64,000 nt of DNA from Methylobacterium currus (GCF_003058325.1 NZ_CP028843.1:1665501-1729500), one strand, 5' to 3'; counted from the stretch's first letter, positions 1-8,823 are shown. The notes: generated by a model not told the origin, from the sequence alone. Program-made: numbers and translations.

Positions 1-1
1 C

Positions 2-937
2 GTCGCGGCGATGACCGAGAAGGACCGCCTCGACCTCGAGGCCGGCCTCGCCGCCGGTGCCGACTGGATCGCGGTGTCGTTCGTGCAGCGCCCGGAGGAT
101 GTCGCCGAGGTCAAGGCGGTGGCGCAGGGCAAGGCCCTGGTGATGGCCAAGATCGAGAAGCCGCAGGCGGTCGCCGCCCTCGACGCGATCATGGCGGTGG
201 CCGACGGGCTGATGGTCGCCCGCGGCGACCTCGGGGTCGAGATGCCGCTGGAGCAGGTGCCGGGCGTGCAGAAGCGCATCACCCGCGGTGCGCGCCGCCT
301 CGGCAAGCCGGTGGTGGTAGCCACGCAAATGCTCGAGTCGATGATCACCGCCCCGGTGCCGACCCGGGCCGAGGTCTCGGACGTGGCGACCGCGGTCTAT
401 GAGGGGGCGGACGCCGTGATGCTCTCGGCCGAGAGTGCGTCGGGCGCGTTCCCGGTCGAGGCGGTCTCGACCATGAACCGCATCGCCGAGCAGGTCGAGC
501 GCGACGGGATCTATTGGTCGATCATCGCGGCGCAGCGCAACCAGCCCGAATCGACCGCCTCGGACGCCATCGCGGCGGCCGCCCACCAGATCGCCGACAC
601 GCTCGGGCTCAACGCGGTGATGGCCTGGACCGCCTCCGGCTCGACCGCCCTGCGGCTCGCCCGCGCCCGGCCCGACGCCACCGTGATCGCGCTGACCCCG
701 AAGCGCGAGACCGCGCGACGCCTCGCCCTCGCCTGGGGTACCCACCCGATCGTCACCAACGACGCCAGCGACATCGACGACATGTCGTTCCGCGCCTGCA
801 AGTTCGCGGTGCGCGAAGCCTTCGCCGGCATCGGCGACCGGGTGATCGTGGTGGCGGGCCTGCCCTTCGGCACGCCGGGCGCGACGAACCTCGTGCGCAT
901 CGCCACGGTGACGCCGGAGCATGCGGCGAAGGCGTGA
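2..937 (+). CDS. pyk: Pyruvate kinase, C-terminal part (5' end outside window)
   Basis: Pyruvate kinase makes pyruvate and ATP from phosphoenolpyruvate and ADP in the last step of glycolysis. The reading frame is open from the window edge, so the N-terminus is missing. Visible family motifs are SFVQRPEDV, the active-site lysine region MAKIEKPQA, the metal and substrate-binding stretch VARGDLGVEMPLEQVPG, and the TQMLESM and EVSDVATAVYEGADAVMLSAE barrel motifs. The C-terminal domain (AWTASGSTALRLARARP onward) follows. About 311 residues of a usual 470-480 are present. The stop is TGA at 935-937, and the next gene is convergent. Confidence 0.96.
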   Translation, partial: VAAMTEKDRLDLEAGLAAGADWIAVSFVQRPEDVAEVKAVAQGKALVMAKIEKPQAVAALDAIMAVADGLMVARGDLGVEMPLEQVPGVQKRITRGARRLGKPVVVATQMLESMITAPVPTRAEVSDVATAVYEGADAVMLSAESASGAFPVEAVSTMNRIAEQVERDGIYWSIIAAQRNQPESTASDAIAAAAHQIADTLGLNAVMAWTASGSTALRLARARPDATVIALTPKRETARRLALAWGTHPIVTNDASDIDDMSFRACKFAVREAFAGIGDRVIVVAGLPFGTPGATNLVRIATVTPEHAAKA

Positions 938-1075
938 GGTTCTGGTCGCGTTCGAGAGGATGACGGTGCCACGACGTCCAGGCGGATCGGCGATGCGCCC
1001 CGTCCTGTGCCGATCGCCGGATGACCGGGATCGACGTCGCGGGCGGCTCTCCTGCTGACACGAACCGCTCTTCGG

Positions 1076-1990
1076 TCATGCGTGCCGTTTCATGCCGAGA
1101 CCGATTCCGGTCAGGATGGCGAGTGCCGAGAGGATCAGGAGCGGGTCCAGGCCTTCGCCGAGGATGACGGCCGAGAGACCGATTCCCAGGACGGGTGTGG
1201 CGAGGACGCCGAGTGACGCGGTGGTGGCCGGTACGCGACGGTTCACCACCGTCATCGCCCAGAAGCCGAGCGCCGTGCCGACCACGCCGTTATAGGCCAG
1301 GGCGACCAGGGCGGGCGCGGTGATCCGTGACGGTGGGCTTCCTTCGATGAGGAAGGCCGGAACCACGAGGACGAGGGTGGCGAGAAGGCATTGCCACGGC
1401 ATGAGCTGGAGCGGCGTGGCCGTCCAGCGATGGGCGCGGGTGTAGACGATGCTGACCGACCAGCAGAGGGCGGCCAGGATCGCCAATCCGCTGCCGAGGA
1501 GAGCCGTCCGGTCGTTCCAGTCCGGGCTGCCCGGCCTGAACAGCAGCAGCAAGCCCGCCACGCCGATCCCGATGCCGATCGCTTGTCGCGCGGCGACGCG
1601 CTCGCCGAGCAGGAGACGAGCGCCGGGGGCGACCCAGAGCGGGGTGGTGTAGCCCAGCACGATGGCGCGGCTGGCCGGGACGAGGGTCAGGCCCGCCGTC
1701 ATGAGCGCCGCGAAACCGACCATGTGACAGAGGGCGATCACGAGGAGAACCGGAATGTCGACGCGGGGTGGTCGTACGAGCTGGCGGCTCGCGGCCAGCG
1801 CCGGGAAGAGAACCACGGCAGCCATGCCGGTGCGGATGGCGACCGCCCAGAGCGGCGTCACCTCCCGCACCGCCAGCTTCATGATGACCCAGTTCAGGCT
1901 CCAGGCCACCACCACGAACGCGAACAGGCCGATGGTCGACGGAGCGGCGGAACGCTCGGCACGAAATACGGCGGGTGGTGCGGTCGTCAC
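1076..1990 (-). CDS. EamA/DMT-family membrane exporter
   Basis: A 304-residue inner-membrane protein with about ten hydrophobic helices and two EamA repeats, typical of drug/metabolite exporters. Motifs include SLNWVIMKLAVREVTPLWAV early in the first repeat, GYTTPLWVAPGARLLLGERV at its end, and ATPVLGIGLSAVILGEGLDP in the second. An upstream extension is open but would run through the divergent TetR gene. I therefore chose the GTG at 1988-1990, which has GGAGG five bases upstream. It is divergent from a TetR regulator, and a palindrome lies between the two starts, so control by that regulator is likely. The substrate is unknown. Confidence 0.88.
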   Translation of the reverse strand: MTTAPPAVFRAERSAAPSTIGLFAFVVVAWSLNWVIMKLAVREVTPLWAVAIRTGMAAVVLFPALAASRQLVRPPRVDIPVLLVIALCHMVGFAALMTAGLTLVPASRAIVLGYTTPLWVAPGARLLLGERVAARQAIGIGIGVAGLLLLFRPGSPDWNDRTALLGSGLAILAALCWSVSIVYTRAHRWTATPLQLMPWQCLLATLVLVVPAFLIEGSPPSRITAPALVALAYNGVVGTALGFWAMTVVNRRVPATTASLGVLATPVLGIGLSAVILGEGLDPLLILSALAILTGIGLGMKRHA

Positions 1991-2000
1991 GACGGCCTCC

Positions 2001-2020
2001 GGTAGACTGACCTGTCTACC
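2001..2020. promoter_or_regulatory. Probable TetR operator 1
   Basis: A perfect inverted repeat, GGTAGAC-N6-GTCTACC, lies just upstream of the EamA exporter start and 37 bases before the TetR start. Its position between divergent genes and its twofold symmetry fit a TetR-family operator. Binding is inferred, not shown. Confidence 0.7.
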
Positions 2021-2029
2021 TTGGCACGC

Positions 2030-2047
2030 GTAGGACGACCTGTCTAC
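2030..2047. promoter_or_regulatory. Probable TetR operator 2 (imperfect copy)
   Basis: An 18-base site matches 15 of 18 positions of the core of operator 1 (GTAG, then GACCTGTCTAC). The centres of the two sites are 28 bases apart. It lies ten bases upstream of the chosen TetR ATG, so occupancy would repress the regulator itself. The left half is degraded (GTAGGA instead of GTAGAC), which suggests weaker binding. Confidence 0.55.
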
Positions 2048-2056
2048 ATCGGGACG

Positions 2057-2653
2057 ATGTGTGACTCGCCCTGCCCGGCCCCCGCACGCCCCTCCGCGCG
2101 TGACCGCATCCTGCACACCGCGCAGGCGCTGTTCTATCAGCACGGCATCCGCGGGACGGGCATCGACCGCATCATCGCCGAGGCGGGCGTGACGAAGGTG
2201 ACCTTCTACCGGCACTTCCCGTCGAAGGACGATCTGATCCGCGCCTCTCTCGAGCAACGACACACGACCTGGACGGCGTGGTTCCGGGACGCCTTGCACA
2301 GCTCACGCGCCGCTCAGACCGAGGAGGAGCGCCGGACGGCCCCCTTGGCGCCCGTCCTCGACGCGGCGCGGGCCTGGTTCGCCAGCGCCGACTTTCGAGG
2401 CTGTGCCTTCGCCAACACGATCGCGGAGGCGGGGCCGGCCCTGTCCGGGATCACCGGCATCGCGGCGCGGCACAAGCAGGAGGTCTGTGAGGCGATTGCG
2501 GCGCTTCTGCCGGCGGCCGACGCCGCGCCCGCCATCGCGTGGGCCGCCACCGTCGCCCTCGATGGAGCGGCCGTCAACGCTCAGCTGAGCCCGCCCTCCG
2601 CCGATGCCGCTCTGGCCGGATTGGGCGACCTCCTGAGGGCGCTTGAACGATAG
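2057..2653 (+). CDS. TetR/AcrR-family transcriptional regulator
   Basis: A 198-residue regulator. Residues about 14-60 form the TetR helix-turn-helix domain: ARDRILHTAQALFYQHGIRG, then GIDRIIAEAGVTKVTFYRHFPSKDDLI. The C-terminal half is helical and variable, as expected for a ligand-binding and dimerisation domain; it contains CAFANTIAEAG, a stretch shared by many TetR repressors of efflux genes. The ATG at 2057 was chosen because an upstream TTG at 2021 would start inside the operator region. It is divergent from the EamA exporter with two palindromes between them, so it probably represses both genes until a ligand binds. Confidence 0.9.
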   Translation: MCDSPCPAPARPSARDRILHTAQALFYQHGIRGTGIDRIIAEAGVTKVTFYRHFPSKDDLIRASLEQRHTTWTAWFRDALHSSRAAQTEEERRTAPLAPVLDAARAWFASADFRGCAFANTIAEAGPALSGITGIAARHKQEVCEAIAALLPAADAAPAIAWAATVALDGAAVNAQLSPPSADAALAGLGDLLRALER

Positions 2654-2746
2654 AGGCCTGCCGGTCCTCCGCGCAGGTCACGCCGACATCTCGGCCCCCG
2701 ATCCCGCCGGCCGTCCGACGATCGAACCGACCGGGCCCGGAGCCCC

Positions 2747-3784
2747 CTACTCCACCCCCGCCCGCTCCCGCGCCGCCAGCGCCTCGATCTCCGCCACCAC
2801 CGTGTCGGCGGCGACGTATTGGAGCATGTGGCCGACGCCCGGCAGCACCACGAGCTTCGCCCCCGGCACCTCGCGGGCGAGCGCCGCGGCGTGCACGTCG
2901 GTCTTCACCACCGGGTCGATGTCGCCGGCGACGATCACGGTCGGCGCGGTGATCGTGGGGTAGCGCGGGCTCTGGCGCTCGAGGAAGGCGTAGAGCCCGT
3001 CGAGATCGCGCAGGTTCGCCGCGAAGGTCGAGGGGCGCAAGACCAGCGGCACCCGGGCGCCGTCGAGATAACCCTCGGGCAGGCCTTGCGGGCGGAAGAC
3101 CACGTCGGCGAAGCGGTCGAGATAGACGAAGCCCAGCGGCGCCGCGACCGTGTAGGTGGCGAGCGTGAGCAGCATCCGCCCGGGCAGCGAGCGGTACCAG
3201 GCGGCGTAGCCCCCGACCGATCCGCCCGGCCAGGGATGGCTGACGGGGGCGAGGAGCGCCAGGCCGGCGACGCGCTCGGGGTGGTCGAGGGCGAGTGCCG
3301 TGGCGAGCGCGCCGGACCAGGAATGGCCGACGATCAGCGCCGGGCCGACCTTGAGGGCAGCTAGCGCCTCGCTGATCAGCCGCGCCTGCACCGCCGGCGA
3401 GGCGGCGTCCGGGGCGATGCGGTCGCTGTAGCCGAAGCCGGGCCGGTCGAAGGAGAGCACCCGGAAGCCGTCGCCGGCGAGCCGCCGGCCGATCGCCTGC
3501 ATCGGGTCCATGGCGTTGGCCGAGGCCCCGTGAAGCAGCACGACGGTGCCGCGGCTGGGCGCCCCCTCGCCGGGTCCGGCCTCCAGCACCGCGAGGTGCC
3601 CGCCCTCCACCGCCACACGCCGGCCCGCCGGGGGATAGCGCGCCTCGACCACCATCGTGATGATCCATGTCGCGACGAGGCCTGCGGCGGCGAGCGCCAG
3701 CACGAATCCGGCCAGGAGGCCGGCGATCAGGGTCAGCACGCGGGAGATCCGTCTTGCGAGCCGGCGCAACGGCCGGCCGGTCAC
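2747..3784 (-). CDS. Alpha/beta-hydrolase, membrane-anchored
   Basis: A 345-residue hydrolase with an N-terminal hydrophobic anchor (about residues 17-45, VLTLIAGLLAGFVLALAAAG). The fold motifs are VVLLHGASANAMD (oxyanion region), FDRPGFGYSD, the nucleophile elbow GHSWSGA (Ser), VAGDIDPVV (probable catalytic Asp) and GVGHMLQ (His). It begins at GTG, overlapping the stop of the upstream TPR gene by four bases (GTGA), so the two are translationally coupled. The fold and triad are clear but the substrate cannot be read from the sequence; esterase, epoxide hydrolase or haloalkane dehalogenase-like activities are all possible. Confidence 0.88.
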   Translation of the reverse strand: MTGRPLRRLARRISRVLTLIAGLLAGFVLALAAAGLVATWIITMVVEARYPPAGRRVAVEGGHLAVLEAGPGEGAPSRGTVVLLHGASANAMDPMQAIGRRLAGDGFRVLSFDRPGFGYSDRIAPDAASPAVQARLISEALAALKVGPALIVGHSWSGALATALALDHPERVAGLALLAPVSHPWPGGSVGGYAAWYRSLPGRMLLTLATYTVAAPLGFVYLDRFADVVFRPQGLPEGYLDGARVPLVLRPSTFAANLRDLDGLYAFLERQSPRYPTITAPTVIVAGDIDPVVKTDVHAAALAREVPGAKLVVLPGVGHMLQYVAADTVVAEIEALAARERAGVE

Positions 3785-4386
3785 AGGTCGCGGCCGTCGA
3801 CGTCGGGGGCGAGGCGCTCGATCGCCTCGTGCACCTTGCCCATGCGGGGATAGATCGCCTCGGCGCGGCGGAAGGCGGCGAGCGCCCGGCTCTTGTCGTC
3901 GCTCGCCATGTAGATATGGGCGAGCGCCGCCCAGGCCTCGAAGTGGCGCGGCTCGAGGGTCAGGGTCTTGTGCAGGTCGGCGAGCGCGCTCGCCTGGTCC
4001 TCGAGCAGGAAGAAGGCGGTGGCGCGCCGGCTCCAGCCCTCGGCCCAGCCCGGCTCCAGCACGGTCACCCGGTCGAGGAGCTCGATGGCGAGCGGGTAAT
4101 CCTTGGCCTGCATCGCCTCCGCGGCGCGGCTCGCCAAGAGGTCGACGGTGTCGCTGCCGGAGCGGTCGAGGCGGCGCTCGATCAGCTGGGCGACGCCGCG
4201 GGCCTCGGCATCGTCCTTGGCCGCCTTCAGCCGGGCGAACAGGTCGTCGAGGGTGACGGGCGCCCGGGGAGCTTCCTTGGGCGCCTCCTTCGGCGCTGCG
4301 ACCACTGGAGCGATCGCCGAAACGACGAAAGCCGGCGCTCCGAGGAGGCCGGCCATCATGCAGATCGGAAGAGAGAGACGGCGCAT
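3781..4386 (-). CDS. Exported tetratricopeptide-repeat protein
   Basis: A 201-residue protein starting at MRRLSLPICMMAG, with a signal peptide ending near VVAAPKE. A Lys/Pro/Glu linker (APKEAPKEAPRAP) follows. The C-terminal half holds two to three TPR units, including AEGWSRRATAFFLLEDQASA, HFEAWAALAHIYMASDDKSR and ALAAFRRAEAIYPRMGKVHE. It is probably periplasmic and involved in protein-protein contacts. It shares an operon with the downstream hydrolase through a four-base overlap. An in-frame start 66 bases upstream would precede the signal peptide, so I rejected it. Confidence 0.85.
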   Translation of the reverse strand: MRRLSLPICMMAGLLGAPAFVVSAIAPVVAAPKEAPKEAPRAPVTLDDLFARLKAAKDDAEARGVAQLIERRLDRSGSDTVDLLASRAAEAMQAKDYPLAIELLDRVTVLEPGWAEGWSRRATAFFLLEDQASALADLHKTLTLEPRHFEAWAALAHIYMASDDKSRALAAFRRAEAIYPRMGKVHEAIERLAPDVDGRDL

Positions 4387-4464
4387 GCCGGCACTGTCCG
4401 GCGCCGGCGCGGTCCCGTCAACGCGATGGCTTGCCGCGGTTCGGGCGGGCAAGCCCCGCGCCCT

Positions 4465-4590
4465 TTAGCCCTGGCGGGCCTTGTAGCGCTTCTGGGTCTT
4501 GTTGATGACGTAGACCCGGCCCTTGCGGCGCACGAGCTGGTTGTCACGGTGCCGGCCGCGAAGCGACTTCAGCGAGTTGCGGATCTTCAT
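4465..4590 (-). CDS. rpmJ: 50S ribosomal protein L36 (cysteine-free type)
   Basis: A 41-residue protein beginning [20 protein letters not shown] and containing [12 protein letters not shown]. This is the C-minus form of L36, which lacks the zinc-binding Cys/His set and is usual in alphaproteobacteria. It is a small 23S rRNA-binding protein of the large ribosomal subunit. The ATG at 4588-4590 gives exactly the family length. It stands alone between an exported hypothetical and the TPR/hydrolase pair. Confidence 0.95.
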   Translation of the reverse strand: MKIRNSLKSLRGRHRDNQLVRRKGRVYVINKTQKRYKARQG

Positions 4591-4773
4591 CGGTCTGGTC
4601 TCACGTCGGTGCGCCGGAACGCCCGGGCGCGGATGGGGAAACGGGCTCGCGGCGAACGCCGACAAGACGAACGCCGACGCCGGGCGATGCGGAGCACCGC
4701 CCGTGCGGAGGCGCGTGACTTACCCGGCGGGGGCCCGCAAAGTCAACCGGACCGGGGCGAAAAGGTCGCGGCG

Positions 4774-5070
4774 TCAGGGTCTGGCGAAGGGCGCGTCCGC
4801 GGTCGCGGCCGGCGAGCCGGGGCTGAGCGGCTCGTCGTCGCCGATCACGCTGGTGGTGCCGCCGGGCGGTCCGTCGAAGCCGACGACGCCCATCGGGTTG
4901 CTCGGGGTGACGTTCGGGTTCGGCCGCACCTTCCGGACGCTGCCGGTGACCGGGGGGTCGATCGGGGTCGTCGCGCGGGGGCTGACGGTGATGTCGAGGG
5001 CCTCCTGGGCCGAGGCCGGGCCGGCGAGGGCGAGGCCGAGGAGGCCGATGACGGCGAGCATCGTCTTCAT
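4774..5070 (-). CDS. Exported Pro/Gly-rich hypothetical protein
   Basis: A 98-residue protein with a clear signal peptide (MKTMLAVIGLLGLALAGPASAQ, cleavage after AQ). The mature part is rich in Pro, Gly, Thr and Asp, has no cysteines and looks disordered. The ATG was chosen because it opens the signal peptide and has GGAGA about nine bases upstream. The gene is divergent from the carotenoid operon. No family is recognised. Confidence 0.75.
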   Translation of the reverse strand: MKTMLAVIGLLGLALAGPASAQEALDITVSPRATTPIDPPVTGSVRKVRPNPNVTPSNPMGVVGFDGPPGGTTSVIGDDEPLSPGSPAATADAPFARP

Positions 5071-5277
5071 GGTGGCGTGTCTCCGTTGCGGCGGGGCCGC
5101 GTGCTGCGGGGTCAACCCGCCGGGGACGGGCCCGGGTCCCCGACCGCGAAGCATGCCTGCGGCGCGGCGAGGCATGCCCCCGGCGCGGCAACGTGTGCCG
5201 CTCTTCCCGCGTTGACCGGTCTCGCCCCGAGCCTAGCTTGTCGGGAACGGGCGCTTCGCCCGCTCGGGAGAGGCGTG

Positions 5278-6810
5278 ATGGCGGGGACCTCGGTCGCAGT
5301 GGTCGGCGGCGGGTTGGGCGGTCTGGCGGCGGCCTGCGTGGCCGCGTCCCGGGGGCACGACGTCACCCTCTACGACAAGAATGCCTGGATCGGCGGCAAG
5401 GCCGCGGTGCTGCACGAGGGCGGCTTCCGGTTCGACATGGGGCCGACCATCCTGACGGTCCCCCGCGTCCTGGAGCGCATCTTCGCCGAATCCGGCCGCT
5501 CGGTGCACGACTACATGGACCTGCGCCGCCTCGACCCGCAATGGCGCTGCTTCTTCGACGACGGCAGCCGCATCGACCTGATGGAGAACGTCGCCACGAT
5601 GGCGGCCGAGATGGACCGCTTCGCCCCCGGCCAGGGTGCCGGCGAGGGCTACCGGCGCTTCCTCGCCCTCTCCGAGCACCTGCACGGCGTCTCGGAAAAG
5701 TTCTTCTTCTGGAAGCCGGTGCAGGACCTGTTCGACACGATCGACATCCGCGCCAACCTCAATCCCGGCACCCTGCGCGACGTGCTCTCCCTGCGCATGC
5801 ACGCCTCGGTCGCCGGCACCATCCGGGGCAAGGTGCGCGATGCGCGCCTCGCCCAGATGCTCGACCACTTCGTGCAATATGTCGGCTCCTCGCCCTACGG
5901 CGCGCCGGCGGTGCTCTGCGCCATCGCCCACATGCAGACCGCCGACGGGGTCTGGTACCCGATGGGCGGCACGCGGGCGGTGGCCGAGGGGCTGATGAAG
6001 CTCGCCGGCGACCTCGGCGCCACCCTCAAGGCCGACAGCGAGGTCGAGGGCGTCGCGATCGAGAACGGCGCGGTGAAGGGCGTGCGGGTCGGGGGGGCGG
6101 TCGTGCCCTACGATCGTGTCATCTCCAACATGGACGCGGTCCGCACCTACCGGGAGCTCGTCGGCGGCGAGGTCGGCCGGACCTACGAGAAGCGCAACTT
6201 CGAGCCGGCCTGCTCGGGGGTGGTGCTGTATCTCGGCCTCAACAAGCGCTACGACCATCTCGCCCACCACGACTTCGTGTTCTCGCGCGACCCCGAGGAG
6301 GAGTTCGACGCGATCTACCGCAAGGGCGAGCCGGCGCCGGACCCGACCGCCTACCTGGCCGCGCCGAGCAGCACCGACCCGTCGGTGGCGCCGGAGGGCG
6401 GCGAGGCGCTCTACGTGCTGGTCCACACGCCGTATCTGCGCCCGCACCACGACTGGTCGCAGATGCTGCCGGCCTACCGCCAAAAAATCCTCGACAAGCT
6501 GAAGCGCACCGCCGGGATGCCCGACATCGAGGAGCGCATCGTGGTCGAGCGCCACCTGACCCCGGCCGACATCCATTCGCGTTACAAGGTGCTGAACGGC
6601 GCGATCTATGGGCTGGCGTCGCACGGCCGGATCATGGGGGCGTTCAAGCCCGGCAACCGCTCGCGGGAGGTGCGCGGCCTCTACCTCGCCGGCGGCGCCG
6701 CGCATCCGGGGCCCGGCATGCCGATGGTGATGATGTCGGGCTGGATCGCCGCCGACGCCCTCGACCGGGACGCCAGCGGCACCGCCGAGGACCTGAAGGC
6801 GGCCTCGTGA
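5278..6810 (+). CDS. CrtN/CrtP/CrtI-family carotenoid desaturase or oxidase
   Basis: A 510-residue FAD-dependent enzyme. Residues 5-40 give the dinucleotide-binding fold (VAVVGGGLGGLAAACVAASRG, then DVTLYDKNAWIGGKA), followed by FRFDMGPTILTVP, typical of phytoene and diapophytoene desaturases. YPMGGTRAVAEGLMKLA and the C-terminal GLYLAGGAAHPGPGMPMVMMSG complete the FAD and substrate site. The length fits the family (490-520). It starts a three-gene coupled operon with an acyltransferase and a glycosyltransferase. This matches the set that modifies C30 carotenoids in Methylobacterium and staphylococci, so it may be the terminal oxidase (CrtP/CrtNb-like) rather than the first desaturase. An upstream open extension of 1.6 kb is not coding. 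Confidence 0.9.
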   Translation: MAGTSVAVVGGGLGGLAAACVAASRGHDVTLYDKNAWIGGKAAVLHEGGFRFDMGPTILTVPRVLERIFAESGRSVHDYMDLRRLDPQWRCFFDDGSRIDLMENVATMAAEMDRFAPGQGAGEGYRRFLALSEHLHGVSEKFFFWKPVQDLFDTIDIRANLNPGTLRDVLSLRMHASVAGTIRGKVRDARLAQMLDHFVQYVGSSPYGAPAVLCAIAHMQTADGVWYPMGGTRAVAEGLMKLAGDLGATLKADSEVEGVAIENGAVKGVRVGGAVVPYDRVISNMDAVRTYRELVGGEVGRTYEKRNFEPACSGVVLYLGLNKRYDHLAHHDFVFSRDPEEEFDAIYRKGEPAPDPTAYLAAPSSTDPSVAPEGGEALYVLVHTPYLRPHHDWSQMLPAYRQKILDKLKRTAGMPDIEERIVVERHLTPADIHSRYKVLNGAIYGLASHGRIMGAFKPGNRSREVRGLYLAGGAAHPGPGMPMVMMSGWIAADALDRDASGTAEDLKAAS

Positions 6811-7670
6811 GCGGGCGACCAAGCCCTCCCGGACGGGCGAGCCCCTCCGGGCGGGCCGGCTCCCCGGCGCGGGACCTGCCCCCGGATCCGGTCGCGGCCC
6901 GCTCCCCCGCCATCTGGCGCTTCATGGGCGTGTACTTCGCCCGCTACGTGAGGCGCCACCTCAATGCGCTCCGGCTGGCGAAGTGGGGCCAGCCTCCGTC
7001 GGCGCCCGCCGCCGGCCCGGTGGTGATCTACTGCAACCATCCGGCCTGGTGGGACGCCGCGGTCATCATCCTGCTCGCACAGCGCTTCTTCCCCGCCGCC
7101 GAGAGCTACGCGCCGTTCGACGCCGCGATGCTCGCCCGCTACCGCATCTTCGCCCGGATGGGCGCCTTCGGGGTCGATCTCGACAGCCCCCGGGGCGCCG
7201 CCTCCTTCATGGCCGCGTCCCGAAAGATCCTGGAGCGGCCGGGGCGGGTGATGTGGATCACCGCGCAGGGGCGCTTCAGCGACGTGCGCGAGCGGCCGCT
7301 GGCCTTGCGCCCCGGCGTCGCGCGGCTCGCCGAACTGGCGCCCGATGCCCTGTTCGTGCCGCTCGCCCTGGATTACGCCTTCTGGGACGAGCGCGGCGCG
7401 GAAGCCTGCGCCGCCTTCGGACCGGGGATTCCCGCCCGCGACCTCCTCGCCCTGCCCCGCCCGGACCGCCTCGCCCGCCTGGAGGCCGACCTGACCGCCA
7501 CCCTCGATCGCCTCGGCGCCGACGTGCGGAGCCGCGACCCCGCCCGCTTCGCCTCCCTGCTGGACGGCCGGCGCGGCGTCGGCGGCGTCTACGACGCCTG
7601 GCACCGGCTGGTCGCGGCCCTCACCGGGCGCCGCTTCGTCGCCGGCCACCGCGAGGGGCGGGCGCCGTGA
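6807..7670 (+). CDS. PlsC-type acyltransferase of the carotenoid operon
   Basis: A 287-residue protein with the acyltransferase HX4D motif in YCNHPAWWDAA (about residues 76-82) and a later glycine and arginine-bearing block, MWITAQGRFSDVRERPLALR. Family members transfer a fatty acyl group onto lipid or sugar hydroxyls at the inner membrane. The start GTG overlaps the desaturase stop (GTGA), so translation is coupled. Between a carotenoid desaturase and a GT2 glycosyltransferase it probably esterifies the carotenoid glycoside, like staphylococcal CrtO in role but not necessarily in fold. The Pro/Gly-rich first 30 residues are low in complexity. Confidence 0.82.
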   Translation: MSGRPSPPGRASPSGRAGSPARDLPPDPVAARSPAIWRFMGVYFARYVRRHLNALRLAKWGQPPSAPAAGPVVIYCNHPAWWDAAVIILLAQRFFPAAESYAPFDAAMLARYRIFARMGAFGVDLDSPRGAASFMAASRKILERPGRVMWITAQGRFSDVRERPLALRPGVARLAELAPDALFVPLALDYAFWDERGAEACAAFGPGIPARDLLALPRPDRLARLEADLTATLDRLGADVRSRDPARFASLLDGRRGVGGVYDAWHRLVAALTGRRFVAGHREGRAP

Positions 7671-8788
7671 CCGTCCTGGCTGCCCTCGCCCTCGCCCTCG
7701 CGCTGCTGCCGGCGGCCCTGGCCCTCGCCAACCTGGGGGCCCTGCGGCGGCGGGCGACCGGAGCGCCGGCGCCGGACGGCCTGGTCTCGATCCTGATCCC
7801 GGCCCGCAACGAGGCCGCCAACATCCGTCCGACCCTGGCGGCGGCGCTCGCCAGCACCGGAATCCCGATCGAGGTGATCGTCGCCGACGACCACTCGACC
7901 GACGGGACGGCGGCGATCGTCGCCGAGTTCGCCGCCCACGACCCGCGTCTGCGCCTGATCGCAGTGCCGCCCCTGCCCGCAGGGTGGACCGGCAAGAACC
8001 ACGCCTGCCACGTCCTCGGGGAGGTCGCGACCGGGCGCCACCTGCTCTTCATCGACGCCGACGTGCGCCTCGCTCCCCATGGTGCCGTGTCCCTGGCCGC
8101 CGCCGCCGCGGCGGCCGGCGCGGCCCTCGTCAGCGGCGTGCCGCGGCAGGTCACCGGGACGTGGGGCGAGCGCCTGACCGTCCCGATGATCAACTTCCTG
8201 CTCCTCGGCTACCTGCCGATCCCGCTGATGCGCCGCCTCCAGGATCCCGCCCTCGGGGCGGCCTGCGGCCAGCTGGTGATGGTGGAGGCGGAGAGCTACC
8301 GCCGGATCGGCGGCCACGGGGCGATCCGCGGAAGCCTGCATGACGGCGTGCGGCTGCCCCGGGTCTTCCGCCGCGCCGGCCTCACGACCGACCTCGTGGC
8401 GGCTTCCAGCCTCGCGACCTGCCGGATGTACACGGATTTTTCCCAGGCCTGGGCCGGCTTCTCGAAGAACGCGCACGAGGGTCTGGCGACGCCCCGCGCC
8501 CTGCCGGTCTGGACGCTCCTGCTCGGCGGCGGCCACGTCCTGCCCCTGCTCCTCGTGATCGCCGCCCTGCTGGGCGCCGGCCCGCTGCCGCTTGCCGGGG
8601 CAGCCCTCGCCCTCTCCCTCGGCACAAGGGCGGCGATCACGCTCGCCACGAGCGAGGACCCCTGGACGATTCCCCTCCATCCCCTCACCGTGGCGCTGGC
8701 GCTGGCCTTGCAATGGAACGCGCTCCTGCGCCCGCGCCGGGCCGGGGTCGCCACTTGGAAGGGGCGTACCTACCCGGCGGCTCAGTGA
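7667..8788 (+). CDS. GT2 glycosyltransferase, CrtQ-like
   Basis: A 373-residue membrane glycosyltransferase. An N-terminal helix is followed by the GT2 nucleotide-sugar domain: LVSILIPARNEAANI, VIVADDHSTDGTAAIV, PPLPAGWTGKNHACH and the DXD motif in LLFIDADVRLA. Two to three C-terminal membrane helices lie after residue 285. PPLPAGWTGK(N/S) is typical of CrtQ, which glycosylates C30 carotenoic acids. The start GTG overlaps the acyltransferase stop by four bases, so all three genes form one coupled unit. The product is expected to be an acylated carotenoid glycoside in the membrane. Confidence 0.87.
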   Translation: MTVLAALALALALLPAALALANLGALRRRATGAPAPDGLVSILIPARNEAANIRPTLAAALASTGIPIEVIVADDHSTDGTAAIVAEFAAHDPRLRLIAVPPLPAGWTGKNHACHVLGEVATGRHLLFIDADVRLAPHGAVSLAAAAAAAGAALVSGVPRQVTGTWGERLTVPMINFLLLGYLPIPLMRRLQDPALGAACGQLVMVEAESYRRIGGHGAIRGSLHDGVRLPRVFRRAGLTTDLVAASSLATCRMYTDFSQAWAGFSKNAHEGLATPRALPVWTLLLGGGHVLPLLLVIAALLGAGPLPLAGAALALSLGTRAAITLATSEDPWTIPLHPLTVALALALQWNALLRPRRAGVATWKGRTYPAAQ

Positions 8789-8823
8789 GTGGGCCCGGCC
8801 GGGGAGTTCGAGAGGGAGACAGC

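Noticed and set aside
1991..2299. Upstream extension of the EamA exporter frame
   Set aside because: It overlaps the TetR gene and the operators; a GTG with a good ribosome site at 1988-1990 gives the normal family length.
3667..5277. Long open frame continuous with the carotenoid desaturase, more than 500 extra residues
   Set aside because: It is Arg/Gly-rich, runs antisense to the TPR, rpmJ and exported-protein genes, and the desaturase has a proper family start at 5278.
5193..6806. Open frame upstream of the acyltransferase
   Set aside because: It is the shifted frame of the desaturase; the coupled GTG at 6807 is the plausible start.
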